Source: Erwinia tasmaniensis Et1/99
Lineage (GTDB): Bacteria; Pseudomonadota; Gammaproteobacteria; Enterobacterales; Enterobacteriaceae
Reading direction: 5' to 3'
Assembly (NCBI RefSeq): GCF_000026185.1
Contig: NC_010694.1
Span: forward strand, 496,001-560,000
DNA length: 64,000 bases
The translations under genes were made by a program, and so were the position numbers. Numbering within the stretch: position 1 is the first letter of the stretch; every line of letters begins with the position of its first letter. The notes below the pieces were generated by a model. The model made no database searches. It was not told the origin of the DNA and was given only the letters and a program-made list of their open reading frames with translations. Of the stretch, positions 30,748 to 39,109 are shown piece after piece.

Positions 30748-33164
30748 TGATTTGCTCCCATGGGTGACGATGACAGGACGCAGACCAGAGGGCCGTAGGT
30801 CATCAGTGATTTCGGTTTAGTCTCTGCGACCGTCAGTTCTGCGTTGCAGTGGCGTCCGTCAGGGGTATCGGCACGAATAACATTGCGCACGGTCAGGTTT
30901 TCCATCCAGACAATCCCATCGTAGCCGACATACTCATCCTGTTGCCCGTCGCGGGTAATGATGGTGGATACCGGCAGCGGGTCGCCGTGCTGGTCGTGCA
31001 GGATGACGTTGGCAGCGCGCAGTGGTTTTATCGGGAAGTTCAGCAGATAGCCGCTTTGCCGTCTGACCGCAAAACGTTGTTCCACGCTGGCGCTGGTCAT
31101 ATCAGCAGGCAGGTCGAGCGTGTTAATTTCGTATTTTGCCGGATACCAGGCGCTAACCCGTGGAACCAGCAAATAGCCATTGCTGTCGGTTTTACCCATC
31201 AGCTGATTTTCATAACTGACTTTGATATCCGGGTAATCGGTTTTTACCAGCACAAAGGCGTCGTTCACCTGATTAGCGGCAAACAGGCTATTGTCCATCA
31301 GGATCAGCGAGCCGCTCAGCTCTGCCCAGCGCGTATTGTAACTGTCATCACCATAGAAGCCGGCCGATGCGTCCAGCTTATTATTGCGCCATTGCACCGT
31401 GGCCTGACGGTAATCACCATTGATGCTCTGGTTGGCCCAGGCGGCATCGTAGGCGAAGCCACCATCAGACGGCATAGCCCGGGAGACATCGATGCGCTGT
31501 GAGTTATTGCCCTGCGCATCGCGCTGCATCGTCGTGCTGACGTTGCTCAGATCGCTAAACGGTATGACCAGCGAAAGCGCGCCTGACCAGCTTCCCTCCT
31601 GCTGGTCGCGGGTGGCGGACAGGTACAGGCTGCTGTTTGCCCACAGGGTTTTACTCCACGACAGGTTTAACAGTCGGGTGCGCTCCCCGGTACTGGGGGT
31701 GATATCAATCAACGCGGCCCCGAGGTTGCCGAACCTGTCCAGCGCCAGGCTGGCGCTATATTGCGCGCTGCGGCGGCTGAGAGAAGCGAATGTAAGCGTG
31801 TTTGAAGCCTGCTGCTCGCCATAGAGGGCAAGGTTAGCGAACTCAGCGGAACGAACGGTTTGTTGAAAACCGACGCTGTAACGACTGGCGCTATACTGAT
31901 AGCCCCAGTTGTACTGGTTGCCACTCTGCCCCTGCATCTGGCTTTGGCTGACGGCACCGTTTATGACCCCGTAAGGTCCGATCCCCATCTGCAACCCGCC
32001 GCCGCCCAGCGCCAGCGATTTTGCGGCTTCAGCATGACTTTCCAGCGTAAGCCAGTCAGTTGCCCCATAGCGGTAGGATCCGCTACCCGCCGCCTGGCCA
32101 TAATCAAAGCTGTTTAAGCCGTAGTTTTCACGCAGTGCGCCGCCAGATATTGAATAGTCAGAGAGGCCTTTCTTCAGCAGTGCGCTGGCAACATAAAAAG
32201 GCAAAGTAGTACTCACGCGGCGTCCGAGCGCATCGGTGGTCACCACCACCGCTTCACCTGCGCCGTTGACAAACGGCATATTGGTCAGAGAAAACGGCCC
32301 CGGCTGAACGCTGTTGCTGCTGTTTCTATAGCCATTGACAAACAGATCGACGGTCGAGGGTACCGCCGCCTGACCGGAAAATGCGGGCAGGGGATAGGTA
32401 ATTAAATCCGGCCGCACCGAGAAATCACGTCCAAACTGAACTCCGCCGAGACGTACGCTGCTGCTCCACGCCAGCGCGTCGGTGACCAGATCTCCGACGC
32501 GTAGCGTCTGAGCATTTTCTTCATTTTCGATAGTCCACCAGGTGTCATAGCGCGTATAGCCATCCTGCTGATAGCCTGATGACCCAGAGAGCTGCTGTTG
32601 CCAGATGCCGTTGCTGGCAAACTGACCGCTGTTGCCAAAAAGACGCAGCTCATTCCAGGCAGACAGATGTGAACCACTGCCCCGGTTCTGGCTGGTATAG
32701 AAATCGTAATTGAGCAAAGCCCCGCTACTGCTGCGCCCGGCGTAGTATTCTCCGTTGTGCGCCGCGCCGCTGAAGCTCTGCTGCGGTAACCAATCAGCGG
32801 GTACGGTCAGCACGATGCGCTGGCCCTGACTGTCGTAGCTCGCTTTCACCCGATCCATTGCGGAAACATCCATAATGGTGGAGGTGATGCGCGAATTTGG
32901 GATGCCGGCGCGAAGCAGATCGCTGGCGCGGATCAGATAATGGTTATCCTTAAACTGCACTGGGATCAGCTCACCCGTATCACGGCCATTGATTATCAGT
33001 GCCAGCGTCCAGGTTTGTTTCTCTCTTGTCGACGTCGCGGCGGGCGGCGGTGGCGGGAGTCCGTTAAACGTTTCAGCGCTGACACCTGACGAGGTCAGGC
33101 AGCTCAATAGCCCGGTAATCGCCAGGGTGCGACGGTGTAATGAGGCGGTGCGGCGTCTTTGCAT
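30744..33164 (-). CDS. Outer-membrane usher (CsuD-like)
   Basis: The 806-residue usher assembles and secretes pilus subunits through the outer membrane. A signal peptide (about residues 1-30) precedes the N-terminal chaperone-binding domain (LALIINGRDTGELIPVQ), a long 24-strand beta-barrel with plug, and C-terminal domains (LPADMTSASVEQRFAVRRQSGYLLNFPI). The sequence is of the archaic (sigma) usher type, which lacks the FimD-like length and motifs. It starts three bases after the chaperone stop and overlaps the tip gene. Confidence 0.92.
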   Translation of the reverse strand: MQRRRTASLHRRTLAITGLLSCLTSSGVSAETFNGLPPPPPAATSTREKQTWTLALIINGRDTGELIPVQFKDNHYLIRASDLLRAGIPNSRITSTIMDVSAMDRVKASYDSQGQRIVLTVPADWLPQQSFSGAAHNGEYYAGRSSSGALLNYDFYTSQNRGSGSHLSAWNELRLFGNSGQFASNGIWQQQLSGSSGYQQDGYTRYDTWWTIENEENAQTLRVGDLVTDALAWSSSVRLGGVQFGRDFSVRPDLITYPLPAFSGQAAVPSTVDLFVNGYRNSSNSVQPGPFSLTNMPFVNGAGEAVVVTTDALGRRVSTTLPFYVASALLKKGLSDYSISGGALRENYGLNSFDYGQAAGSGSYRYGATDWLTLESHAEAAKSLALGGGGLQMGIGPYGVINGAVSQSQMQGQSGNQYNWGYQYSASRYSVGFQQTVRSAEFANLALYGEQQASNTLTFASLSRRSAQYSASLALDRFGNLGAALIDITPSTGERTRLLNLSWSKTLWANSSLYLSATRDQQEGSWSGALSLVIPFSDLSNVSTTMQRDAQGNNSQRIDVSRAMPSDGGFAYDAAWANQSINGDYRQATVQWRNNKLDASAGFYGDDSYNTRWAELSGSLILMDNSLFAANQVNDAFVLVKTDYPDIKVSYENQLMGKTDSNGYLLVPRVSAWYPAKYEINTLDLPADMTSASVEQRFAVRRQSGYLLNFPIKPLRAANVILHDQHGDPLPVSTIITRDGQQDEYVGYDGIVWMENLTVRNVIRADTPDGRHCNAELTVAETKPKSLMTYGPLVCVLSSSPMGANQ

Positions 33165-33167
33165 GGG

Positions 33168-33887
33168 CTACCGCTCTGCGCTGCTGCGCCAGGTGCCTTT
33201 CGTGCCCAACTGGGCGCTCAGTTCAGCACCGGCCGGGGGCGGAAACGGCAATGTGAAAGTATGGCTGCCGTTAGCCAGCACATAGCCCATCAGGCTGTCG
33301 GTGATGCTGCGGCCACCCAAAGATACGTTGCTCAGGCGCACATGACCATTGCCGCGGTTGGTAATCTCAATAGCCTGCTGTTTCCCCTGATTCACCAGCC
33401 GCCAGCTCAGAGTTGGCTTGATGTTATTTGCCCCCAGCCCGGCACCGTAGACAAACAGCGGCACCGAGTAACGCATCTGTAGGTTAAGCCCGACATTATT
33501 CTCTTCCTGAGGGTGCGGAGTCGGGATCTCATCCAGTACTATACGGTAGGCAATCTCCTGACCCGCAGCGGGAGGAACCTGCTTGATTAAGCGTATCTGC
33601 TGTCTTTTCCCGGGCTCGATGCGCACCATCGGCGGGCTGGCCATGACCTGTTGCTGGGTCTGGAACTGTTCCTGACCCTGGTTCTGCTGCCACTGAAATA
33701 CCCGAACCTGCATTAATGTCGTGCTGGTACCGCGATTCTCCAGCCAGAGCTCGGCGGCTTTGTCATCGCTATTGATTTTGGGGTCAATAGGCCAGATCAT
33801 CACGGAGTTCGCTGCGTGGCTGCCCGGTGAAGGCAGCATGCTTAGCGCAACCAATAACAGCCCGGAAATACGCGGTAATGCCATCAT
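33168..33887 (-). CDS. Periplasmic pilus chaperone (CsuC-like)
   Basis: The 239-residue chaperone has a signal peptide (residues 1-25) and two immunoglobulin-like domains. The N-terminal domain shows SVMIWPIDPKINSDDKAAELWLENRG and the subunit-capping strand region around QEQFQTQQQVMASPPMVRIEPGKRQQIRL. The C-terminal domain begins near NIKPTLSWRLVNQGKQ. It folds and caps pilus subunits before delivery to the usher. It lies between the second pilin gene and the usher, the canonical archaic order. Confidence 0.92.
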   Translation of the reverse strand: MMALPRISGLLLVALSMLPSPGSHAANSVMIWPIDPKINSDDKAAELWLENRGTSTTLMQVRVFQWQQNQGQEQFQTQQQVMASPPMVRIEPGKRQQIRLIKQVPPAAGQEIAYRIVLDEIPTPHPQEENNVGLNLQMRYSVPLFVYGAGLGANNIKPTLSWRLVNQGKQQAIEITNRGNGHVRLSNVSLGGRSITDSLMGYVLANGSHTFTLPFPPPAGAELSAQLGTKGTWRSSAER

Positions 33888-33911
33888 CCTTTATTGCTCC
33901 TTGTAGCAAAG

Positions 33912-34439
33912 TTACCAGCTCAGCGTCACCGTCAAGGTGTCGGTATAGCTACCGGCAGTGTTAACCCCTGTTACCTGAAGATGACCATAAACAGGTAAAG
34001 TAATATTGTTCGCATTGCTGTAGCTCAGCGTCACGTTCTGGTTAACCGGAATGGCGGTAGTCAGAGCGGCGTTGCTGTACAGGCTGTAAGCCACCAGGTT
34101 AGCCCCGCCCGTCCGTTGCAGATTACGGCTGCCGTTGGCATAGTAACTGCCACCGTTAATACTCATACTGAGCACGGTGCCGGGGGGGCAGGCCAGCGTA
34201 ATGGTCGTATTCTGAACCAGACTGGCATTGGCGCTGTAGGTGCCAATGGCAGGCAGAGAGCCAAAATTCAGCGCGCCATATACCCCGGTATTGGTGCCGG
34301 ATATCACGCAGCCGTTGACGATAACGGCGTTAACCGCAAAGGGTTGGGTTGGTAACGACCATCCGCTACTGCTGAACAGCAGCAGTAGCGGAATAAGCGG
34401 GCGCATAACGCCCGCAAACAGAGAAGCCCGATATGGCAC
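33912..34439 (-). CDS. Spore-coat-U pilus subunit (CsuB/CsuA-like)
   Basis: The 175-residue secreted protein has a signal peptide and one SCPU domain, with the two cysteines in VNGCVISG and TLACPPGT and a terminal GSYTDTLTVTLSW donor-strand-type end. It is a minor or adaptor pilin in Csu-type systems. Translation starts at a GTG preceded by CGGGGAAC; an ATG eleven codons later (MRPLIPLLLL) is a weaker alternative that would also leave a signal peptide. It is second in the operon. Confidence 0.86.
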   Translation of the reverse strand: MPYRASLFAGVMRPLIPLLLLFSSSGWSLPTQPFAVNAVIVNGCVISGTNTGVYGALNFGSLPAIGTYSANASLVQNTTITLACPPGTVLSMSINGGSYYANGSRNLQRTGGANLVAYSLYSNAALTTAIPVNQNVTLSYSNANNITLPVYGHLQVTGVNTAGSYTDTLTVTLSW

Positions 34440-34461
34440 AATAAGTTCCCCGGGACAAAAA

Positions 34462-35028
34462 TCAGTAGGTTATAGCAACGTTAATCACATCCGTGTAAGT
34501 GCCTTCCGGAATGGCGGCATTGTCACCGCCTCCGGTAATTCGACCGAAGATCTGATAGTTTGATCCCAGTACCGGGTCAGGAGTACCGTTTGCCGTCAAA
34601 TTGGTATTGTTGGCGATCGGCGTGCTTGAGGCTGCTGTCGGATAGAGCGTATAGGCAATAGCCGTTGTGGCCTGCGTGGTGCTGATCAGGTACCTCGGCG
34701 CGGAGGTTACGGTGCCGAACACCGTAGCAGGCGCGGTATTACTGCCGGTGATGGCAACGGTATAGGTGTCACCAGCGCTGCAGTTAATGTAGATACCGCT
34801 ACCCGCGGATCCGGCCACCGAGGCGTTCAGAGTGGTGAACGTTGACGGGCTGGTACCGAAGTTCAAGCTACCGAAGTTAATGCCGGTCGTTCCCGGTTGT
34901 CCATTAACCAGGCAGTTGTTGGTCAAATTAAGGGTTGCGTTGATGGTGCCCGTGGCGGTTGCAGCATAACCTGACGAAACGACGCCGAGTCCAAGACCAC
35001 AGCCCAGCAAGAAAAGCTTCATTTTCAT
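34462..35028 (-). CDS. Major pilin (CsuA/B-like, spore coat U domain)
   Basis: The 188-residue first gene of the operon encodes a secreted SCPU-domain protein: signal peptide MKMKLFLLGCGLGLG... ending YAA, then about 165 residues with the disulfide cysteines in NNCLVNGQ and INCSAGD, and a final GTYTDVINVAITY. Proximity to the promoter and similarity to CsuA/B suggest it is the shaft subunit. The ATG follows AGGAATAGTT. The operon order pilin-pilin-chaperone-usher-tip matches archaic chaperone-usher pili involved in biofilm on surfaces; Acinetobacter has an extra subunit gene. Confidence 0.87.
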   Translation of the reverse strand: MKMKLFLLGCGLGLGVVSSGYAATATGTINATLNLTNNCLVNGQPGTTGINFGSLNFGTSPSTFTTLNASVAGSAGSGIYINCSAGDTYTVAITGSNTAPATVFGTVTSAPRYLISTTQATTAIAYTLYPTAASSTPIANNTNLTANGTPDPVLGSNYQIFGRITGGGDNAAIPEGTYTDVINVAITY

Positions 35029-35504
35029 AACTATTCCTTACTTATCAGAGTGAAAAGGTTTTTTTTTCCTGATGAAGTCTTATTGTCTGCAATTAAAAGC
35101 AGCATAAGAAATAAGTGCGAAAATGTGACAGGGGAATTAATTTTAACAACCTATATCAGTAACTCCTGTTAACTGATTTGGAGTTATCTGAAGCAACTAT
35201 AAAGTGAATAAATCTGTTATGTGAAGTGAAATATAATGGCGTATTAATATATAAGAATATCGCTATGTATAAAAAATGTAATCTATTGTTTTAATTGTTT
35301 TCATAGAAGGTCGGTTTTATTTCCCAGCCTGAGAACGAACTTTAGCCGTTTTTCACTGGGTCAAAATATCATTATTTAGTTAACTATCTTTATCAATCAT
35401 ATCACCTGGTTTCTGATGGCAGTACGAACGTGACCCCGCGTGCTGTTATTTTAGGACCATCTGCAACCTGAAGAATAAGGGTATATACTGTTAAGCTCTC
35501 ATTG
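35029..35504. other. AT-rich control region between pilus operon and ydcR-like gene
   Basis: This 476-base divergent intergenic stretch is markedly more AT-rich than its neighbours, in keeping with H-NS-silenced pilus promoters in enterobacteria (inference). TATACT at 35484-35489 is a candidate -10 element for the ydcR-like gene; no good -35 was found at normal spacing. No gene was found. Confidence 0.5.
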
Positions 35505-36938
35505 ATGGTAGCGGGTTGTAGCGCAGTGGCAAAATATGAACAATTGGTGGCGCTAATCCGCCAGCAAATAGAATCTGAAATATGGTTGCCGGGAGAGAAG
35601 TTGCCTTCGCTACGCGATCAGGTCAGGTTGAGCAGCATGAGCCTGATGACGGTGATGCATGCTTACCAGGTACTGGAAAGCCAGGGATTAATCCAGTCTC
35701 GCCCACAGTCAGGCTACTTTGTTGCGCCTCACGCCGAATTCCTTAGCCAGCCGTCCAGCCACCAGAAGGTGCAGCTTGCTGAATCCGTGGATATCAACGC
35801 CTTTATTTTTGATGTATTGCAGGCCTGCCGCGATCCGCGCATTGTGCCGTTTGGATCGGCCTTTCCCGACCCGGAACTGTTTCCCCAACGCCAGATGATG
35901 CGTGCATTGACTACCGTTTCGCACAGTATGAAAGCGGTAGATGCCCTGCATAATTTGCCCCCCGGTAATGAAGCGCTGCGCAAAACGCTGGCGCAGCGTT
36001 ATGCCTTACAGGGCATTCAGGTTTCGCCGGATGATATTGTTATCACCAACGGGGCGCTGGAAGCGTTGAACCTCAGCCTGCAGGCGCTAACAGAGCCGGG
36101 AGACTGGGTGGCGATTGAAAACCCCTCTTTTTATGGCGCGCTACAGGCCATTGAACGACTCAAGCTCAGGTCGGTGGCTATCGCCACCGATCCGCAAACC
36201 GGCATCGATCTCGATGAGCTGGAGCGTGCGCTGGAACGCTGGCCGATAAAAGCGCTGTGGATGATGACTAACCAGCAGAATCCGGTGGGCTGCACGCTAA
36301 GCAGTGAGAAGAAGCAGCGGCTGGTGGCGCTGCTGGCGCAATATAACGTCACGCTGATTGAGGACGATGTCTACAGTGAACTCTATTTTGGCAGCGAGAA
36401 GCCGCTACCGGCAAAGGCATTTGACCGCCATGATAATGTTCTGCACTGCTCTTCGTTTTCAAAAAATCTGGTGGCAGGGTTTCGTGTCGGCTGGGTGGCG
36501 GCGGGTAAACATGCCCAGCGCATTCAACGATTGCAGTTGATGAGCACGCTGTCGACCAGTGCGCCGATGCAGCAGGCGCTGGCAACCTATCTGGGTACCG
36601 GAAGCTATGACCGCCACCTGCGGCGTCTGCGTCAGGTGCTGGAGCAGCGTAAGAACTTGGCGCGTCAGGCGCTGAAAAAATACCTGCCGACCGGAGCGCA
36701 GATCAATGATTCACGCGGCGGCTATTTTTTGTGGATTGAACTGCCCAGACAGGTTGATACGACCGGGCTGTGTTATCGCGCTCTGCGTCACGATATCAGC
36801 ATTGCGCCGGGCAAAATGTTTTCCTCCAGCGAGCAGTACGCCAACTACTTCCGTTTTAACACCGCCTGGTGGAATGCGTCGCAGGAAAAGGCGGTAGCCA
36901 CCCTGGGACGGCTGATCGCCGAATGTATTGACATTTAG
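35505..36938 (+). CDS. ydcR: MocR-family regulator (YdcR-like, GntR helix-turn-helix plus aminotransferase domain)
   Basis: The protein fuses an N-terminal GntR winged helix (about residues 10-75; LPSLRDQVRLSSMSLMTVMHAYQ) to a fold-type I aminotransferase-like domain (about residues 110-470). That domain has GALEALNLSLQA, NQQNPVG, EDDVYSELYFG and the PLP lysine in CSSFSKNLVAGFRVGW. It closely parallels E. coli YdcR along its length. MocR proteins sense PLP or amino-acid derivatives. The ATG at 35505 is listed; a GTG at 35526 (giving MAKYEQLV) aligns better with E. coli and is a real alternative, since the candidate -10 lies only about 20 bases upstream of the ATG. It diverges from the pilus operon, but a regulatory link is not shown. 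Confidence 0.88.
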   Translation: MVAGCSAVAKYEQLVALIRQQIESEIWLPGEKLPSLRDQVRLSSMSLMTVMHAYQVLESQGLIQSRPQSGYFVAPHAEFLSQPSSHQKVQLAESVDINAFIFDVLQACRDPRIVPFGSAFPDPELFPQRQMMRALTTVSHSMKAVDALHNLPPGNEALRKTLAQRYALQGIQVSPDDIVITNGALEALNLSLQALTEPGDWVAIENPSFYGALQAIERLKLRSVAIATDPQTGIDLDELERALERWPIKALWMMTNQQNPVGCTLSSEKKQRLVALLAQYNVTLIEDDVYSELYFGSEKPLPAKAFDRHDNVLHCSSFSKNLVAGFRVGWVAAGKHAQRIQRLQLMSTLSTSAPMQQALATYLGTGSYDRHLRRLRQVLEQRKNLARQALKKYLPTGAQINDSRGGYFLWIELPRQVDTTGLCYRALRHDISIAPGKMFSSSEQYANYFRFNTAWWNASQEKAVATLGRLIAECIDI

Positions 36939-36976
36939 CGTGCCGGGGCGGTCTTCCCGTATCCACGACGGATACC

Positions 36977-37459
36977 CTATACCGTGGCCGCGCGTTTTTG
37001 CCCCCAGGTGAGGTGGAACACATCGTAGAAATCCACTTCGCCCTTCAGCGACAGCAGTTTACGGATGCCCTGCTTGATGTTATCGGGAACGTTATCAGCG
37101 GCGAGAATATCCGCCACCGCCTGTTGAGAAAGGGTGCGCACATAATACCATTCGCCGTTGTAGCAAACGCGCAGGTCAAGCGTGTCAATGTCTTCAAAGC
37201 GATACCGGGGATTGATATCCATCAGCATCAGGCCACTCATCAGCAGAACAAACACCGTTGCTCCCCAAAATGCAGGCCAGCCGAGAAAGTCGGTGGTGAA
37301 AATCAGTGCAACGGTCAACGCGTAGCAGCCATACATGGATGCCCAGAGTCCGGGATGGGTCTTCAGGAACTGAAAGCTGAAACGGGGTTTGTTATCACGC
37401 TTTTCCTCGCGGTTTAACGTGTCGATCTCGCGCAGTAGTATCTGTTTCACTTCTTCCAT
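36977..37459 (-). CDS. ylaC: YlaC-family inner-membrane protein
   Basis: The 160-residue protein matches E. coli YlaC: the N-terminal EKRDNKPRFSFQFLKTHPGL, two membrane helices (about residues 40-60 and 62-80) and the conserved cytoplasmic PRYRFEDIDTLDLRVCYNGEWY. Function is unknown. It converges with the ydcR-like gene and is not near the genes that flank ylaC in E. coli, so the location is lineage specific. Confidence 0.88.
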   Translation of the reverse strand: MEEVKQILLREIDTLNREEKRDNKPRFSFQFLKTHPGLWASMYGCYALTVALIFTTDFLGWPAFWGATVFVLLMSGLMLMDINPRYRFEDIDTLDLRVCYNGEWYYVRTLSQQAVADILAADNVPDNIKQGIRKLLSLKGEVDFYDVFHLTWGQKRAATV

Positions 37460-37653
37460 TTTATATCTCCGATAGACATGTCGGGCAGAATGTCATTAGA
37501 CCCTGGTTTCAGTCATAACGGCAGACACAGTTTAGGTTAAATAAGTTATAACAGTGGCCTATGTCCCAGTGCGAAGTAGCCAGCTGACATCGCAATGTGT
37601 AGACTCTCGGCTTCATGCAGGGGCTGTGCGCATGCCTCATAGTGGGTGAAAAA

Positions 37654-38649
37654 ATGACGTTAAAAAAAATCCTTCCATTATTCGTTTTCGCGTGGCTGAT
37701 AGCCGCGATAGATCCGGCACGTGCTCTGGACTGTGGGCGAACGTCAAATATGGCGGAATACACCGTCTGTACGAATCCCCAGTTGCTCTGGCTCGATCGG
37801 CTGTACAATGATGCTTTCCATCAGCGGATGACTGAAGATCCACATCATGCCGCTCTGCTGGTTGCGCCCCAGCGTCAGGGATCGCCCTGGTGTACCAATA
37901 CCCGCTGCCTTCGCGGCGCTTATCTCAGGCAGATTGGCCAGCTGTACGGGGCCGATCGTCCGTTTGACTGGGAAGGGATGTGGTGGAACAGCACCGCCCC
38001 CTCTGGCAGCAGCGGCAATATCCTGATTAGCGGATACGACGGTCAGCAATTCCATATGGATGGCAACGTAAAAGGCGGCGTCAACCACTCGGTTTTCGCG
38101 GGCGATGTGCACCGTTATTCCGGCGTTGGTTTTACCGATAAAATTAACTGGGGTGGAGATTGCGCCATTATTCTGGTGCCGCTGGCAGACGGCAGGTTAA
38201 AAGTCAGTAGTGATAGCGCCGGCAGTTGCAGCCTGCTCTTGCCGGGTGAGATGGCCATTGACGGTATCTATATAAAGGGCCAGACCGATCCGCGTCCGCC
38301 CGCGACCTTGCTCAGTATCGGGATTTTCACCGATCGGGCAACGGATGATAAATTCCGCCAGCTGGTGGGTACGGATTATCAGCAGTATGTCGATACCGCT
38401 ACGGATTTTGCCAGAGGAAGGGATCTCGACAATATTGGGGCAACCGTGATGGTTCTGTGGGTAAAAGGTCTGGCGAATCGAAAAGCGGCGATGATAATGA
38501 CCAGCCCACAGGGAAAAATATGGGCGCTACGCCTGGAGCCAGCGGATGAAGGAAAGGGGGTAAAGCTGCACTACGTGACCACCGAAAACGATAAAAAGAC
38601 GCTCCCCAAAACCCTCGCCAACTGGCAGGCGAGGTTTATCGATCGTTAA
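37654..38649 (+). CDS. Secreted LprI-like protein of unknown function
   Basis: The 331-residue protein has a clear signal peptide (MTLKKILPLFVFAWLIAAIDPARA) and a mature N terminus DCGRTSNMAEYTVCTNPQLLWLDRLYN. This is typical of the LprI/DUF1311 module, with two cysteine pairs (DCG...VC and WCTNTRC) and a 'xxLWxLD' pattern seen in lysozyme-inhibitor-like proteins. The remaining 230 residues, including a Trp-rich segment (FDWEGMWWN), match nothing I recognise. The frame is open earlier, but the ATG at 37654 starts the signal peptide. It converges with the ToxR-like pair that follows. Confidence 0.7.
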   Translation: MTLKKILPLFVFAWLIAAIDPARALDCGRTSNMAEYTVCTNPQLLWLDRLYNDAFHQRMTEDPHHAALLVAPQRQGSPWCTNTRCLRGAYLRQIGQLYGADRPFDWEGMWWNSTAPSGSSGNILISGYDGQQFHMDGNVKGGVNHSVFAGDVHRYSGVGFTDKINWGGDCAIILVPLADGRLKVSSDSAGSCSLLLPGEMAIDGIYIKGQTDPRPPATLLSIGIFTDRATDDKFRQLVGTDYQQYVDTATDFARGRDLDNIGATVMVLWVKGLANRKAAMIMTSPQGKIWALRLEPADEGKGVKLHYVTTENDKKTLPKTLANWQARFIDR

Positions 38650-38650
38650 T

Positions 38651-39109
38651 TTAACGGTAGCTGTAGATCTGCCCCGAGGGCGTAACGATCAGGCGTTTGT
38701 CTTCAAAATGAAGCGTGACAAATGCAATCCCGTTACGCCCGGAATCCCCAATAATGCTTTTGATCATGCGCGCCTGATGGCTCTCTGCAAAATAAACCAG
38801 CTGATAATCAAACGTGACGCCTTTAAAAATCGAGTTGTGCTGCTGCAAATAAATTTTAAGCACAAAGCGGCTATCATTAGGGCTGGTTAGCGTCATGATC
38901 GAGGTTTTGTCATGGGAGACAATACTGGAGTCATAAACTTCACGCTGCCGAGACAGCAGATCGTAGTATCCCAGTTGCAGATCCTCTGCGGCAAATTCGG
39001 AAGACAGCAGAACTTCCTGCTGACCTGGCAGCCGTTTCATCAGAGCGGCCACCAGCACTATCGCCAGGGTGGCCAACAGTAAACTAATTGACGCAGTTCG
39101 CCATTTCAT
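38651..39109 (-). CDS. Single-pass membrane protein, probable partner of the ToxR-like regulator
   Basis: The 152-residue protein has one N-terminal membrane helix (about residues 8-25) and a periplasmic domain (LQLGYYDLLSRQREVY ... VTPSGQIYSYR) with no recognisable enzyme motif. Its start overlaps the 3' end of the winged-helix regulator gene by 26 bases, so translation is coupled. Size, topology and placement recall ToxS, TcpH and E. coli YqeJ, periplasmic effectors that stabilise membrane-bound regulators. I see no clear sequence identity to these, so the role is inferred. Its stop lies two bases from that of the LprI-like gene. Confidence 0.7.
   Translation of the reverse strand: MKWRTASISLLLATLAIVLVAALMKRLPGQQEVLLSSEFAAEDLQLGYYDLLSRQREVYDSSIVSHDKTSIMTLTSPNDSRFVLKIYLQQHNSIFKGVTFDYQLVYFAESHQARMIKSIIGDSGRNGIAFVTLHFEDKRLIVTPSGQIYSYR

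Noticed and set aside
29767..35028. Classical type 1 (FimA-type) fimbriae
   Set aside because: Subunits have spore-coat-U domains and the usher and chaperone are of the archaic class; no FimA- or FimH-type protein is present.
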